A stretch of DNA of 64,000 nucleotides from JAWVFM01 sp038237625 (GCA_038237625.1 JBBRYM010000012.1:1-64000); one strand, 5' to 3'. Shown: positions 1 through 8,555, counted from the stretch's first letter. Notes: generated from the letters alone by a model not told the origin. Numbers and translations are program-made.

Positions 1-52
1 GCCACAGCGCCTTGGTGTCGACGACGGTCGCGAGGTGTGAGAGCGGGGCCAT
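1..52 (-). CDS. Partial CDS, 5' end only, downstream of pit
   Basis: An ATG at 52-50 overlaps the TGA of the phosphate transporter gene (ATGA), the junction typical of translationally coupled genes in this window. Only 17 codons are visible before the left edge (MAPLSHLATVVDTKALW), in frame and without a stop. The product cannot be identified. Its place directly after pit suggests the last gene of the phosphate-transport operon. Confidence 0.5.
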   Translation of the reverse strand, partial: MAPLSHLATVVDTKALW

Positions 53-1149
53 CACACCGGGACTGCGGTTGCCTGCCGCAGTCGCCGCATGAAGGCGTAG
101 GCCAGGAGCACGAGCCCGACTCCGACCACGATCGCGGGACCGAGCGCGCCGGTGCCGAAGGCGCGGGAAACCCCGTATGCAGCAGCGCCGATCACCGCGG
201 CGGACGGCAGCGTCAGCAACCACGCGACGACGATGTTGCCGGCCACGCCCCAGCGCACCGCCGAGAAGCGCTTGCCGGCGCCGGCGCCCATGATGCCACC
301 GGAGATCACGTGGGTGGTCGACAGCGGGAAGCCGAAATGCGAAGAGGCGAGGATCACGGCCGCTCCCGCTCCTTGAGCGGAGAACCCCTGGGCGGCGTCC
401 ATCTTGATGATGCGCGTGCCCATCGTCCGGATGATGCGCCACCCGCCCATATAGGTGCCGAGCGAGATCGCGCTTGCGGCAGAGATGACGACCCAGGTAG
501 GAACGTGGAAGTTGTCGGCGGCGATGTTGCCGTTTGCGACCAGCGCGAGGGTGATGACTCCCATGGTCTTCTGGGCATCGTTCGTCCCGTGCGCGAGCGC
601 GAGCAACCCGCTGGAGAGCACCTGGCCATAGCGAAAGCCACGCGTGACCGGGCCGGGGCGCTGACGGCCCAGGATCCTGTAGCAGAAGAAGATCCCGATC
701 AGCCCGACGACGAACGCCAGGACCGGCGCGATCAGGGCGGGGATCAGGACCTTCCCCAGCAGCCCGTCGCTGAGCACCGCGTTCGCCCCCGCGGCCGCGA
801 ACGCGGCGCCCACCACGCCTCCGATGAGGGCGTGCGAGGAGCTCGACGGCAACCCGACATACCAGGTGATGAGGTTCCACGCAATCGCTCCCACCAGGCC
901 CGCGAACACGATCAGGGGCGTGATCTCGGCGGCGTCCACCACGTCCTTCGCGATGGTCGCGGCGACCGCGAGCGAGAGGAATGCCCCGGCGAAGTTCAGC
1001 GCGGACGCGAACGCGACCGCCACCCGCGGCGACATGGCGCGAGTCGAGATGGACGTGGCGATGACGTTCGCCGTGTCGTGGAACCCGTTGGTGAAGTCGA
1101 ACGCCAGCGCGGTACCGACGACGATCACCAGGACTACGTCGTTGTGCAA
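52..1149 (-). CDS. pit: Inorganic phosphate transporter, Pit family
   Basis: A 365-residue integral membrane protein of the PiT (PF01384) family, which imports phosphate, usually as a metal-phosphate complex, using the ion gradient. The two inverted signature motifs are present: DFTNGFHDTAN at about 18-28 and HGTNDAQKTMG at about 187-197. A GFPLSTTHVISG segment lies near 273-284. Hydrophobic stretches fit about ten membrane segments. The start is a TTG at 1149, just after the stop of the DUF47 gene, so the two form one operon. Low-affinity phosphate uptake is the family role; the exact substrate is inferred. Confidence 0.93.
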   Translation of the reverse strand: MHNDVVLVIVVGTALAFDFTNGFHDTANVIATSISTRAMSPRVAVAFASALNFAGAFLSLAVAATIAKDVVDAAEITPLIVFAGLVGAIAWNLITWYVGLPSSSSHALIGGVVGAAFAAAGANAVLSDGLLGKVLIPALIAPVLAFVVGLIGIFFCYRILGRQRPGPVTRGFRYGQVLSSGLLALAHGTNDAQKTMGVITLALVANGNIAADNFHVPTWVVISAASAISLGTYMGGWRIIRTMGTRIIKMDAAQGFSAQGAGAAVILASSHFGFPLSTTHVISGGIMGAGAGKRFSAVRWGVAGNIVVAWLLTLPSAAVIGAAAYGVSRAFGTGALGPAIVVGVGLVLLAYAFMRRLRQATAVPV

Positions 1150-1169
1150 GGTGCCCCGCCCGCTGAGCC

Positions 1170-1790
1170 CTAGGCGTTCTTGATGACGATGCCCTCGAGG
1201 ATGTGCGCTGCCGTCTCGGTTGCATCGATGGCGCGCTCGAGCACGGCGAAGATGTCCTTCCAGCGGATCACGACCATCGGGTCGATGCCGTTGGCGAAAA
1301 GCGAGGCGACCGCATCGCGCGAGAGGCGATCACCCTCGTTCTCGAGGCTGTGGATCGCGATCCAATGGTCTTCCAGGTCTTCGAATCCGCGCAGCTTCGA
1401 CAGCGCCTCGGCAAGCTGCTCGCACGAGCGCACGAGGACATCGGCCAGGCCCAGAGCCTGCTCCATCGGCGCCTCGATCTTGTAGAGGCCGAGGAAGTCC
1501 GCGGCCTCTTCGATGTCGTCGACGATGTCGTCGACCTGGCCCGCCAATCCGAAGATGTCCTCGCGATCGAGGGGCGTGACGAAGGTCGTGTTGAGACGGC
1601 GGATGATCTCGTGGGTGATCTTGTCGCCCTCCTGCTCCGCGAGCAGGATCTCGCGCGAGAGGTCAGCCGAGTCGGGCCAGGTCTGCAACATCTGGTGGAG
1701 CAGGCGAGCCGCTCGCAGGGTGTTCTGCCCCGCCTGGTGGAAGAGGTCGAAGAAGACCCGGTCGCGCGGGATCAAGCTTGGGAGCTGCAC
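1170..1790 (-). CDS. DUF47/PhoU-like Pit accessory protein
   Basis: A 206-residue, mainly helical protein of the DUF47 (PF01865) PhoU-like family, usually encoded next to pit genes and thought to regulate phosphate transport. Two repeated PhoU-type E-x-E-G-D segments are visible, EQEGDKITHEI at about 53-63 and ENEGDRLSRDA at about 152-162, with an acidic DDIVDDIEEA stretch between them. The frame is open to 2003, but that extension overlaps wecB and is low complexity. The GTG at 1790 gives the usual family length and leaves 11 bases after wecB. Pit follows 20 bases downstream. Confidence 0.88.
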   Translation of the reverse strand: MQLPSLIPRDRVFFDLFHQAGQNTLRAARLLHQMLQTWPDSADLSREILLAEQEGDKITHEIIRRLNTTFVTPLDREDIFGLAGQVDDIVDDIEEAADFLGLYKIEAPMEQALGLADVLVRSCEQLAEALSKLRGFEDLEDHWIAIHSLENEGDRLSRDAVASLFANGIDPMVVIRWKDIFAVLERAIDATETAAHILEGIVIKNA

Positions 1791-1801
1791 GGGCCGCCAA
1801 G

Positions 1802-2872
1802 CTACCAATCCGCGAGGACCCGAGCGATGCGATGGGCGGCCCGTCCATCCCATTTTGGCGGAGGTTCCGGCGTTTCCTTGCCCGCCCGGGCGGCCAACAG
1901 GCCGGGAATCTCCGCGATTCGCCCCGGATCGAGGCCGAGCAGCGTGTTGGTTCCCGCACGGACGGTGACCGGGCGCTCGGTGTTGTCGCGCAGGGTGAAG
2001 CACGGAACGCCCAGGTAGGTGGTCTCCTCCTGGATGCCGCCGGAATCGGTGAGGACGGCGGCGGCGTCCGCCTCGAGCGAGAGGAAATCGAGGTAGCCGA
2101 CGGGCTCGATCAGCTCGATCCCGGCGGGTGTTCTCCCCGCGAGCATCTTCCGGGTTCGGGGATGCGCCGGGAAGAGGACCGGCAGCGACGCCCCCACCTC
2201 CTCCAGGGCCTCAACCGCTGCGCCCAGCAGGGGGCTGTCGACGAGGGCGGGGCGATGCAGCGTCACCAGGAGGAAGGCGCCCGGCTCCGCGCCCAGGCCG
2301 CGAGCGGCTTCGCGCGCCCGGAACCGCTCTTCGAGCGCCACCAGCGTGTCGATCATCGTGTTGCCGACGAAGCTCAGCCGTTCAGCCGGAATCCCCTCCG
2401 CCTCCAGGTTCTCGATGGCTTCGTCGGAGTGCAGGAAGAGAACTCGCGCGAGATGATCGGTGACGATGCGGTTGATCTCCTCCGGCATCGTGCGGTCGAA
2501 GCTCCGCAGGCCTGACTCCAGGTGCGCGACGTCGATGCCCAGGCGCGAGGCGCAGAGGGCCGCGGCCAGGGTGGAGTTCACATCTCCCGGCACGATCACG
2601 AGGTCTGGTTGCTCAGCCTCGAGCACCGGCTCGAGGCGCTCGATTACACGTGCCGTCTGCTCTGCGTGGCTGCCCGAGCCGACGCCCAGGAGGTGATCTG
2701 GCTCGGGCACCCCAAGCTCGTCGAAGAAGACCTCCGACATCGCCCGATCGTAGTGCTGGCCGGTATGGACGATGCGGTTCGCATCAGCGCCGAGCTCATC
2801 GCGCAGCGCGGCGATGACCGGCGCCATCTTCACGAAGTTCGGCCGGGTGCCGAGGATGTGAACGATGCGCAT
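1802..2872 (-). CDS. wecB: UDP-N-acetylglucosamine 2-epimerase (non-hydrolysing)
   Basis: A 356-residue GT-B-fold epimerase that converts UDP-GlcNAc to UDP-ManNAc for cell-surface polysaccharide synthesis in the cytoplasm. Family motifs: GTRPNFVKMAPVI at 8-20, HTGQHYD at 36-42, GDVNST at 96-101, HLESGLRSFD near 117-126, PEEINRIVTDH at 130-140 and DSGGIQEE at 276-283. A usual HRREN-like motif reads HRPAL here, a small deviation. The ATG abuts the stop of the upstream hydrolase, and the DUF47-pit genes follow 11 bases later. Confidence 0.92.
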   Translation of the reverse strand: MRIVHILGTRPNFVKMAPVIAALRDELGADANRIVHTGQHYDRAMSEVFFDELGVPEPDHLLGVGSGSHAEQTARVIERLEPVLEAEQPDLVIVPGDVNSTLAAALCASRLGIDVAHLESGLRSFDRTMPEEINRIVTDHLARVLFLHSDEAIENLEAEGIPAERLSFVGNTMIDTLVALEERFRAREAARGLGAEPGAFLLVTLHRPALVDSPLLGAAVEALEEVGASLPVLFPAHPRTRKMLAGRTPAGIELIEPVGYLDFLSLEADAAAVLTDSGGIQEETTYLGVPCFTLRDNTERPVTVRAGTNTLLGLDPGRIAEIPGLLAARAGKETPEPPPKWDGRAAHRIARVLADW

Positions 2873-3765
2873 CTAGACGGGTACGGTGCGCGCCAGGAAT
2901 GCGCGCTGGTGGCCGGCGGCGCGTTCGAACGGCTCACCCACGTAGACGTCGAAATGGCCGAGGCGTTCGTATTCGACGAGCTCGCCCCTGGGCGCCCGCC
3001 TCGCGGCGGCGCGAGCGGGCTCGGGCGGCGTGACGACGTCGTCCCCGGCGACGAGAACAAGGAGGGGGCACGCGATGTCGGCGGCCACCTTCCCGGGCGA
3101 GTAGGTCGTGATGCGCCGGACGATCCGCGCCGGGACCTCGTTTCGCCACGCGAAACCGTCTGGGTACAGGGCCGAATATCCAGGCTGGGCGTCGGCGGTC
3201 GCCATCGCCGCAAGCGTTCCAGGAGGCCCGACGATGGGGATGTAATAGGGGTCGCGGCCGAGGACGCCCTGGATCGAGTCGCGAAGCCCCGCCGCAGTCA
3301 TCTTCGCCAGCCGTACTGGCCCCGCGGCGCGCAGGGTCGCAGGCCCGTGGGCGTGCGGAACCTGGGCGATGATCGCCGCGATGCGGTCGTCGCGGGCTCC
3401 AAGTGCCAGCACGTGGCCGCCTGAGAACGACGACCCCACAAGACGATGCGCTCGGGGTCGACGCCGTCAAGGCTGCGCGCGTACGCGATGGCGGCGCCCC
3501 AATCGTCGTGCTGGCGGCCGATGTTGACGAGGTTCCGCGGCTTTCCCGTCGACTCGCCGAAGTGGCGGTAGTCGAAGACAAGCACGGCGTAGCCGGCGCC
3601 GGCGAAGCGCTCTGCGAAGGCGTCGAGGCGCGCCTCCTTCAGCGCGCCGAAGCCGTGCGCCATCACCACGCACGGAGTGGACGTCGCTCGATCGCTGGGC
3701 CGGTAGAGCCAGCCGCCGAGGGTTTCCCCGGCTATATCGATCCGGACGTCCTCGCGGGCGCTCAA
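2873..3765 (-). pseudogene. Alpha/beta hydrolase split by a one-base frameshift
   Basis: Two adjacent frames together make one alpha/beta hydrolase of about 297 residues. The first half (TTG at 3765; MSAREDVRIDIAGE...) runs to ...ERIVLWG and then loses similarity. The second half continues in the next frame as SSFSGGHVLALGARDD. The break falls on a run of four C at 3434-3437 (GGGG on the coding strand). One extra G would restore IVLWGSSFSGG, the nucleophile elbow with its catalytic Ser. The C-terminal half keeps a GDDVVTPPEPA acid loop and GHFDVYVG with the His. Either the gene is broken or the base call is wrong. The TTG start overlaps the stop of the pterin dehydratase gene (TTGA). Confidence 0.75.
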
Positions 3766-4040
3766 GCGAGCCCGTCGATCCTCTTGGCGAGCTCGAAGTC
3801 CGTGGCGGTGAGGCCGCCTGCAGCGTGGTTCGTGATCGAAACCTTCACCTCACTCCACGAGATCTCGAGGTCCGGGTGATGGTTCATTTCCTCGGCCGGC
3901 GCGACAATCGCGTCGACGAACTTCACCGAGCCCACGAAATCGCCGTGGTCGAACGTCTTGGCGATGGCTCCGCCGGAGCGCTCCCAGCCGTCGAGAGTCG
4001 CGAGCCGCGAGTTGATCTCGTCTTCGTTCAGGAGGTCCAT
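3762..4040 (-). CDS. Pterin-4a-carbinolamine dehydratase family protein
   Basis: A 92-residue protein of the PCD/DCoH family (PF01329). The active-site signature is present as HHPDL at 54-58, followed by NHAAGGLT at 71-78. In pathways with aromatic amino acid hydroxylases the enzyme dehydrates 4a-hydroxytetrahydropterin; in bacteria lacking them the role is often unknown, and none is seen nearby. The frame is open further upstream, but ATG 4040 gives the normal family length and a start MDLLNEDEI. It is divergent from the BtuF-like gene, with 24 bases between the starts. Confidence 0.87.
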   Translation of the reverse strand: MDLLNEDEINSRLATLDGWERSGGAIAKTFDHGDFVGSVKFVDAIVAPAEEMNHHPDLEISWSEVKVSITNHAAGGLTATDFELAKRIDGLA

Positions 4041-4064
4041 TGGGCGAAGCCTATAGTCCGGCCG

Positions 4065-4982
4065 ATGCGCATCGCGAGCCTGGTTCCGTCGGCGACCGAA
4101 GCGCTCTTCGAGCTCGGCTTCGGCGACGAGGTGGTGGCCGTCACGCACGAATGCGACTGGCCGGCGGGTGCGACCAGCCTGCCGCGGCTGACGGCGAGCG
4201 TCCTGCCGCCGGGGCTCACGGCCGGCGAAATCGACTCCCAGGTGCGCGAGCTGACCGGTGCAAAGCGGGCGTTGTACACCCTCGACGAGGCAACGCTGGC
4301 TGCGCTCGATCCCGACCTCATCGTCACCCAGGAGCTGTGCGCCGTCTGTGCGGTTTCCTATGAGGAGGTCTGCGACGTGGCGGCCCGTCTGCCTGGGCGG
4401 GCTCGGGTGGTTTCGCTCGATCCGGGGACGCTTCGGGAGGTGGTCGATGACCTCGTCGTCCTCGCCGAGGCATGTGGGGATGAGCGGAGAGGGGCGACGC
4501 TGGCTCGTGGTCTCCGCGAGCGGCTCGAGTCAGTGACGGAGGCCGTTCGTGGCGCCCCGCGGCCTCGGGCGCTGACCCTGGAGTGGCTGGATCCTCCGTA
4601 CGTGGGCGGGCATTGGGTGCCCGAGATGGTGGACATTGCGGGAGGGATCGACGTCGCCGGCGTGGCCGGGGAGCGGTCGCGGATCGTGGAGTGGGCGGAG
4701 CTCTCGGAGTTGGAGGCCGACGTCGCGGTCGTCATGCCGTGCGGGTACTACGTCGAGCAGGCGCTGGCCGAGGCCGAGGAGCACCGAGGAGAGCTCGCGG
4801 CGCTGCGAGTCTCCTCCGTCTTCGCTGTCGATGCAGCCGCTTCGTTCTCGCGGCCAGGGCCGCGGCTGGTCGAAGGCGTGGAGCTCCTCGCGCATCTGCT
4901 GCACCCGGAGCTCGTGGAGGCACCCCCGAGCGTGGGGTTCGCCCCCCTCCCCACGACGAACGTCCCAAATACCACCCTATAG
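4065..4982 (+). CDS. BtuF-like substrate-binding protein (cobalamin/iron type), cytosolic form
   Basis: A 305-residue type III periplasmic-binding-protein fold (PF01497). It opens with MRIASLVPSATEALFELG and VTHECDWP, the pattern of proteins annotated as cobalamin-binding. There is no signal peptide, so it would be cytosolic, unlike BtuF itself. No permease or ATPase gene is adjacent, so a transport role is not supported. The frame is open to 3825 but that stretch overlaps the divergent dehydratase gene; ATG 4065 begins exactly at the first conserved strand. A strong hairpin covers its stop codon. Confidence 0.8.
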   Translation: MRIASLVPSATEALFELGFGDEVVAVTHECDWPAGATSLPRLTASVLPPGLTAGEIDSQVRELTGAKRALYTLDEATLAALDPDLIVTQELCAVCAVSYEEVCDVAARLPGRARVVSLDPGTLREVVDDLVVLAEACGDERRGATLARGLRERLESVTEAVRGAPRPRALTLEWLDPPYVGGHWVPEMVDIAGGIDVAGVAGERSRIVEWAELSELEADVAVVMPCGYYVEQALAEAEEHRGELAALRVSSVFAVDAAASFSRPGPRLVEGVELLAHLLHPELVEAPPSVGFAPLPTTNVPNTTL

Positions 4983-5001
4983 GGGGGACTACGGGACGTT
5001 C
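4958..5001. terminator. Bidirectional hairpin between convergent genes
   Basis: GAACGTCCC at 4958-4966 pairs with GGGACGTTC at 4993-5001 (9 bp). Inside, CACCC and GGGGG flank a central TATA and can extend the structure. It spans the stop of the BtuF-like gene and ends 6 bases before the end of the convergent rhomboid gene. There is no U tract. Confidence 0.6.
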
Positions 5002-5006
5002 ATCGC

Positions 5007-5822
5007 TCAGACCACCGCGAGCGAGATCGCTATCGCCGCAGCGCTGATGAGGCCGAGGCCGACGAGCTCCAGAGTGAGCGAGCGGGCGCGCCGCTCTCCC
5101 GCGACGATCACGAACGCCGCGATGGCGCCACCCGCCAGCCCGCCGAGGTGACCGCCGATCGAGATGCCGGAGACCGAGAACGAGAACAACAGGTTGAGCA
5201 GGATGAAGAAGCCGATCTGCTGAGACAGGGCGCCGAGTCCGCGCCGGCGGGCGATGATGAACGTCGCGGACATCAGCCCGAAGATCGCTCCCGAGGCCCC
5301 GACCGTGGTCGTGTGCGGGTCCGCGATCAGGGCGCCGGCCGATCCCGCGAGGAGCGAGGCGAAGTAGAGCGCTACGAAGCGGGGAGTGCCGATGCCCGGC
5401 TCGAGGATCCCACCCAGGATGTACAGCGCGTACATGTTGAAGGCGATGTGCAGGAGCCCGAGGTGGAGGAAGCCACCGGTGAGGATTCGCCAGACATCGC
5501 CGTCGGCGATCTGCGGGCCGTTGATGCCGAAGTGGTTGATGACCTTCCCGCCGCTCCCGCCAAACCCAAGAGTGGTGGCGCCGCCGAAGGCGAGCTCGGC
5601 GACGAAGGCGGCGACGTTGATCGCGATGAGGACGAAGGTGGCGGGCGATCGCGAGGCGCTGATCCCCGTCTCCAGCCGCCTTACGTTGGTGGTCTGGCTC
5701 GCGCACTCCGGGCAGCGCATGCCGACGGGAGTCGGGGTCATGCACTCCGGGCAGATCGGGCGCTCGCAGCTGGAGCAAGAGACGCGCGTCTCGCGGCCGG
5801 AGTGGCGGTAGCACGTGGCCAT
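5007..5822 (-). CDS. Rhomboid intramembrane serine protease with N-terminal zinc ribbon
   Basis: A 271-residue polytopic protease that cleaves transmembrane helices within the membrane. The catalytic Ser is S177 in GASGAIFGL and the catalytic His is H225 in GGHLGG; H125 and N129 in HIAFN match the oxyanion-hole motif. Before the first membrane segment (about 62-79) lies a B-box-like zinc-binding module with C4, H7, C16, C19, C24, C27, C37 and C40, common in actinobacterial rhomboids. The start is ATG 5822. The gene stands alone between a terminator hairpin and the anti-sigma gene. Substrates are unknown. Confidence 0.92.
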   Translation of the reverse strand: MATCYRHSGRETRVSCSSCERPICPECMTPTPVGMRCPECASQTTNVRRLETGISASRSPATFVLIAINVAAFVAELAFGGATTLGFGGSGGKVINHFGINGPQIADGDVWRILTGGFLHLGLLHIAFNMYALYILGGILEPGIGTPRFVALYFASLLAGSAGALIADPHTTTVGASGAIFGLMSATFIIARRRGLGALSQQIGFFILLNLLFSFSVSGISIGGHLGGLAGGAIAAFVIVAGERRARSLTLELVGLGLISAAAIAISLAVV

Positions 5823-5841
5823 CGCCAGGGAATCTAGATGG

Positions 5842-6540
5842 CTAGTTCAATGGGGCGCGTAGGAGCGGGACCGTGGACGGCGCGATCGAGCCTCCCCGCG
5901 GTTCCTTGGTGACGAGAACCGCGGAGGCGCCGTCGAGCGGCCCGGGCACGGCTGCGTTCGCCGTCCCGTCCTTGTTGGGCACGAATGTGCTCGCGCGCCT
6001 CACCATGTCGCCCCGCTGGACCCAGACCTCGTAGACACTCCTGCGCGGCAAGGGCGGCATGCGGTCGACCACGAGGATCCCGGAGTCGCCGACGCGCTCG
6101 AGCGATGCTCTGACGGTGCCGGGACTTGCGACCGCCGTCGGCCGGGCGCCGACCACCGAATGCGGGATCCCGCTACCGGAACCGTGCAGCAGATATCCGC
6201 CAACCCCTGCCACAACGAGGGCGAGCGTCGCCCCCAAGGCCATCGCCGGCCGGAGAGCGAACCCGCCAAAGCTCAGTTGCCGCAGGCGCGGCCGCGCTCC
6301 AGCGGTACGGGCGGCATCGGCCCGAACCTCGGCCAGGACTGCCTTACGCACCGCGGGCGGCGCTCGAAGCTGCTCGACCGAGGCCGGTAGGAGCTCGACA
6401 GCCGGGCGAAGCCATCGCAGGTATTCCCGGCAGGCACCGCAGCCGGCGATGTGCTCCTCAAGGTCGGCGGCAGGACCGGGCTCCAGCGCGCCGAGCGCGT
6501 AGGCGGTGAGATCGTCGCGACGCGGGTCCGCCTCGTTCAT
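5842..6540 (-). CDS. Anti-sigma factor, zinc-binding (ZAS) with RskA-like C-terminus
   Basis: A 232-residue single-pass membrane protein. The cytoplasmic N-terminus carries the zinc anti-sigma motif H-x3-C-x2-C (H30, C34, C37). One membrane helix lies at about 98-118. The extracytoplasmic part resembles the anti-sigma-K factor RskA C-terminal domain (VYEVWVQRGD near 170). Its ATG overlaps the TGA of the ECF sigma gene, so the two are translationally coupled and it should inhibit that sigma factor. Release by regulated proteolysis is usual for the family; the signal is not evident. Confidence 0.88.
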   Translation of the reverse strand: MNEADPRRDDLTAYALGALEPGPAADLEEHIAGCGACREYLRWLRPAVELLPASVEQLRAPPAVRKAVLAEVRADAARTAGARPRLRQLSFGGFALRPAMALGATLALVVAGVGGYLLHGSGSGIPHSVVGARPTAVASPGTVRASLERVGDSGILVVDRMPPLPRRSVYEVWVQRGDMVRRASTFVPNKDGTANAAVPGPLDGASAVLVTKEPRGGSIAPSTVPLLRAPLN

Positions 6541-7163
6541 GGCAGGGCCTCGATCACGCTCTCCACCCCCATGCTCTCGGCGAGCGCGGCGCGCAGCTTC
6601 TCGAGACCAAGACGCATCCGGCCCTTGATGGTCCCAAGTGGCGCGCCCAGCATCTCCGCGATCTCGGACTGACTGAAGCCTCCGAAGTACGCGAGCGCGA
6701 TCACCTGCGACTGCTCTCGGGGCAGCTCTCCGAGCACGCCCCGTACTCGTCCCGCCATCTCCCGCCGAATCGCCTCCGAGTCGGTCATCTCAGCCGCGGG
6801 CCGTCCCTCGAGGACCGCGTCGTCGTCGAGGTCGAGCTTGCGGGTCGGCGAAGCCCCCCGCCGCAGGGCATCGATCGAGCGGTTGCGGATAATGCCGAGG
6901 GTCCAGCTGCGCACGCTGCCGCGAGCGGAGTCGTAGGGAACCCGCGAGCGCCAGACCGACAAAAACGCCTCCTGGATCACGTCCTGCGCCAGGACACGAT
7001 CGCCGACGATCCGATGGGCTAGCGAGAAGGCGGCCCCGGAATGGCGGTCGTAAAAGCGCTCGAACGCGTCGGGATCCTTGCGATCGACAAGGATCATCAG
7101 CTCCTCGTCGCCGAGGCGGTCCAGCGCTGCACGTGAGAGCTTCGAGGCCATAGTCTCAATCAA
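6537..7163 (-). CDS. ECF RNA polymerase sigma factor, SigK-like
   Basis: A 208-residue sigma-70 family protein with region 2 at about 28-95 (DAFERFYDRH, AQDVIQEAFLSVW) and region 4 at about 145-192 (LPREQSQVIALAYFGGFSQ, GTIKGRMRLGLEKLR). There is no region 3, so it belongs to the ECF group. ATG 7163 is used here; an internal Met at 7151 is equally possible. The downstream anti-sigma gene overlaps by four bases, and such pairs usually autoregulate from a promoter upstream of the sigma gene. It is divergent from a DUF4383 membrane protein gene. Confidence 0.92.
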   Translation of the reverse strand: MIETMASKLSRAALDRLGDEELMILVDRKDPDAFERFYDRHSGAAFSLAHRIVGDRVLAQDVIQEAFLSVWRSRVPYDSARGSVRSWTLGIIRNRSIDALRRGASPTRKLDLDDDAVLEGRPAAEMTDSEAIRREMAGRVRGVLGELPREQSQVIALAYFGGFSQSEIAEMLGAPLGTIKGRMRLGLEKLRAALAESMGVESVIEALP

Positions 7164-7225
7164 ATCTACGGCCCGGACGGCGGTTCTGGATCACCGAGTG
7201 CCACTCGGCGGGTAGATTCCTCGCC

Positions 7226-7657
7226 GTGCAAGGAGCAACTCCCGCCCGCCTCTACGCGACGCTCGTCGGCGGCATGCTGGCCATCGGAGGCCTTCTCGGA
7301 TTCTTCTACAACGGGCATTTCGGGTCGGGGCACGACGTCTTCGGCAACGATCGCTCCGTCGACGTCCTCGGCATCCTGGCCGTCAACGGCTGGCACAACA
7401 TCTTCCATTTGGCGAGCGGGCTCCTCGGCTTGGCCGTGGCCGGCTACGCGGCTCGTCAGTACGCGCTGGCCCTGGGCCTCCTCTATGTCGTTCTCGCCGT
7501 GTACGGGTTCATCCTCGGGCCGGGCCACAACCTGCTGGGGATCATCCCGGTGAACACCGAGGACAACTTCCTTCATCTGCTGCTCGGGCTCTTGGGACTC
7601 GGGGCCGGCGCCGCGACCCCGGCCGCACCGGCGCGCGCGCGTATACGGACCGGCTAG
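7226..7657 (+). CDS. DUF4383 membrane protein
   Basis: A 143-residue protein with four predicted membrane helices, of the DUF4383 (PF14325) family found mainly in actinobacteria. Characteristic features are the NGWHNIFHLASG and NTEDNFLHLLLG segments, where His residues sit at helix edges. The GTG at 7226 opens a frame that starts near the first helix. Function is unknown. The 62-base gap to the divergent ECF sigma gene may hold promoters for both. Its TAG shares the four bases CTAG with the stop of the convergent gene at 7654. Confidence 0.85.
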   Translation: MQGATPARLYATLVGGMLAIGGLLGFFYNGHFGSGHDVFGNDRSVDVLGILAVNGWHNIFHLASGLLGLAVAGYAARQYALALGLLYVVLAVYGFILGPGHNLLGIIPVNTEDNFLHLLLGLLGLGAGAATPAAPARARIRTG

Positions 7658-7986
7658 CGGACAGAGCGCAGGACGTTCTCAGCCGCTGCCCTCAGGCCGG
7701 ATGGCTGGCGGCGACGGCGGAGCTCGAATACCACCAAGGCACCGCCGGCGACGGTTCCGGCAGCCACGGCGACGACGGGCCGCACCCAGTTGCGAGGATC
7801 GCGGAGCGACTCCAGCTCGGTCTGCTCGAGCTCCTCGGCCCAGCTCGTCAGCTCGGCGGCGGCCTGCTCGGTGATCGCGGACAGCGTCGACTCAACCCGC
7901 GCGGAAAGGCGCTCGGGAGGCTCGATGGGGGCCAGCGCGTCGGCCAGGAGGCCCTCGAGGTCGAAATGTCGCTCAGGCACGGTCAT
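7654..7986 (-). CDS. Small single-pass membrane protein coupled to an ECF sigma factor
   Basis: A 110-residue protein of no recognised family. The N-terminal 65 residues are acidic and helical (EQAAAELTSWAEELEQTELE). A single membrane helix spans about 68-88, and a short basic tail (FELRRRRQ) follows. Its start overlaps the 3' end of the upstream sigma factor gene by 14 bases. Cytoplasmic helical domain, one membrane helix and coupling to a sigma gene are the usual layout of an anti-sigma factor, but the zinc motif is absent. That role is an inference. Confidence 0.7.
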   Translation of the reverse strand: MTVPERHFDLEGLLADALAPIEPPERLSARVESTLSAITEQAAAELTSWAEELEQTELESLRDPRNWVRPVVAVAAGTVAGGALVVFELRRRRQPSGLRAAAENVLRSVR

Positions 7987-8518
7987 CGGCTTCCATCTGC
8001 TCGGAGAGCTGCTTGATGGCGCGATGGATCAGAACCTTCGTGGCGCCGTCGGTGCGGCCGAGGGCGCGGGCGATCTCGCGGTTCGACATCCCGAGCGAGA
8101 ACCGCATGATCAGCGCCTCGCGCCGGTCCTCGGGGAGGGTCTCGATGCTCGCCATCAGCGAGCGCAACTCCTCGCGGCCCTCCGCAATTCTCTCGGTGTC
8201 GTGCGGATGCGAGGGTGGCTCGACGGCGTCCAGCGGAGCCTCTGGACGCCGTCCCCGGTCGCGGTGGAGATTCGAAGCCAGGTTGTGCGCGATGCGGATC
8301 AGCCAGGGGCGCAGCGGCCGGCCGTCGGATTCGCGGCGGGCGCGCTCGAAATGCCGGTACGCCTGCAGAAACGTCTGCTCGGTGATGTCCTCGGCGTCGT
8401 GATGGTTGCCCACCCGGTAGTAGGAGTACGAGTAGACGTCGCGCAGGTGGGCGCGGTAAAGCTCCTCGAACGCGTGGTCGAGCTCCGCCTTGCTCGCCGT
8501 CGCGGTCTCCTCGCTCAC
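7973..8518 (-). CDS. ECF RNA polymerase sigma factor
   Basis: A 181-residue sigma-70 family protein. Region 2 is at about 12-80 (AFEELYRAHLRDVYSY, DAEDITEQTFLQAYRH, PWLIRIAHNLA) and region 4 at about 122-172 (LPEDRREALIMRFSLGMSN, GATKVLIHRAIKQL). The start is a GTG at 8518. It overlaps the small membrane protein gene downstream by 14 bases, probably its regulator. It is the second of three alternative sigma factors in the first 12.2 kb and is clearly different from the SigK-like one. Target promoters are not evident. Confidence 0.9.
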   Translation of the reverse strand: MSEETATASKAELDHAFEELYRAHLRDVYSYSYYRVGNHHDAEDITEQTFLQAYRHFERARRESDGRPLRPWLIRIAHNLASNLHRDRGRRPEAPLDAVEPPSHPHDTERIAEGREELRSLMASIETLPEDRREALIMRFSLGMSNREIARALGRTDGATKVLIHRAIKQLSEQMEADDRA

Positions 8519-8555
8519 CTCTGAAGCCTATTCGCCGCATGATCATCGTCCTCCG

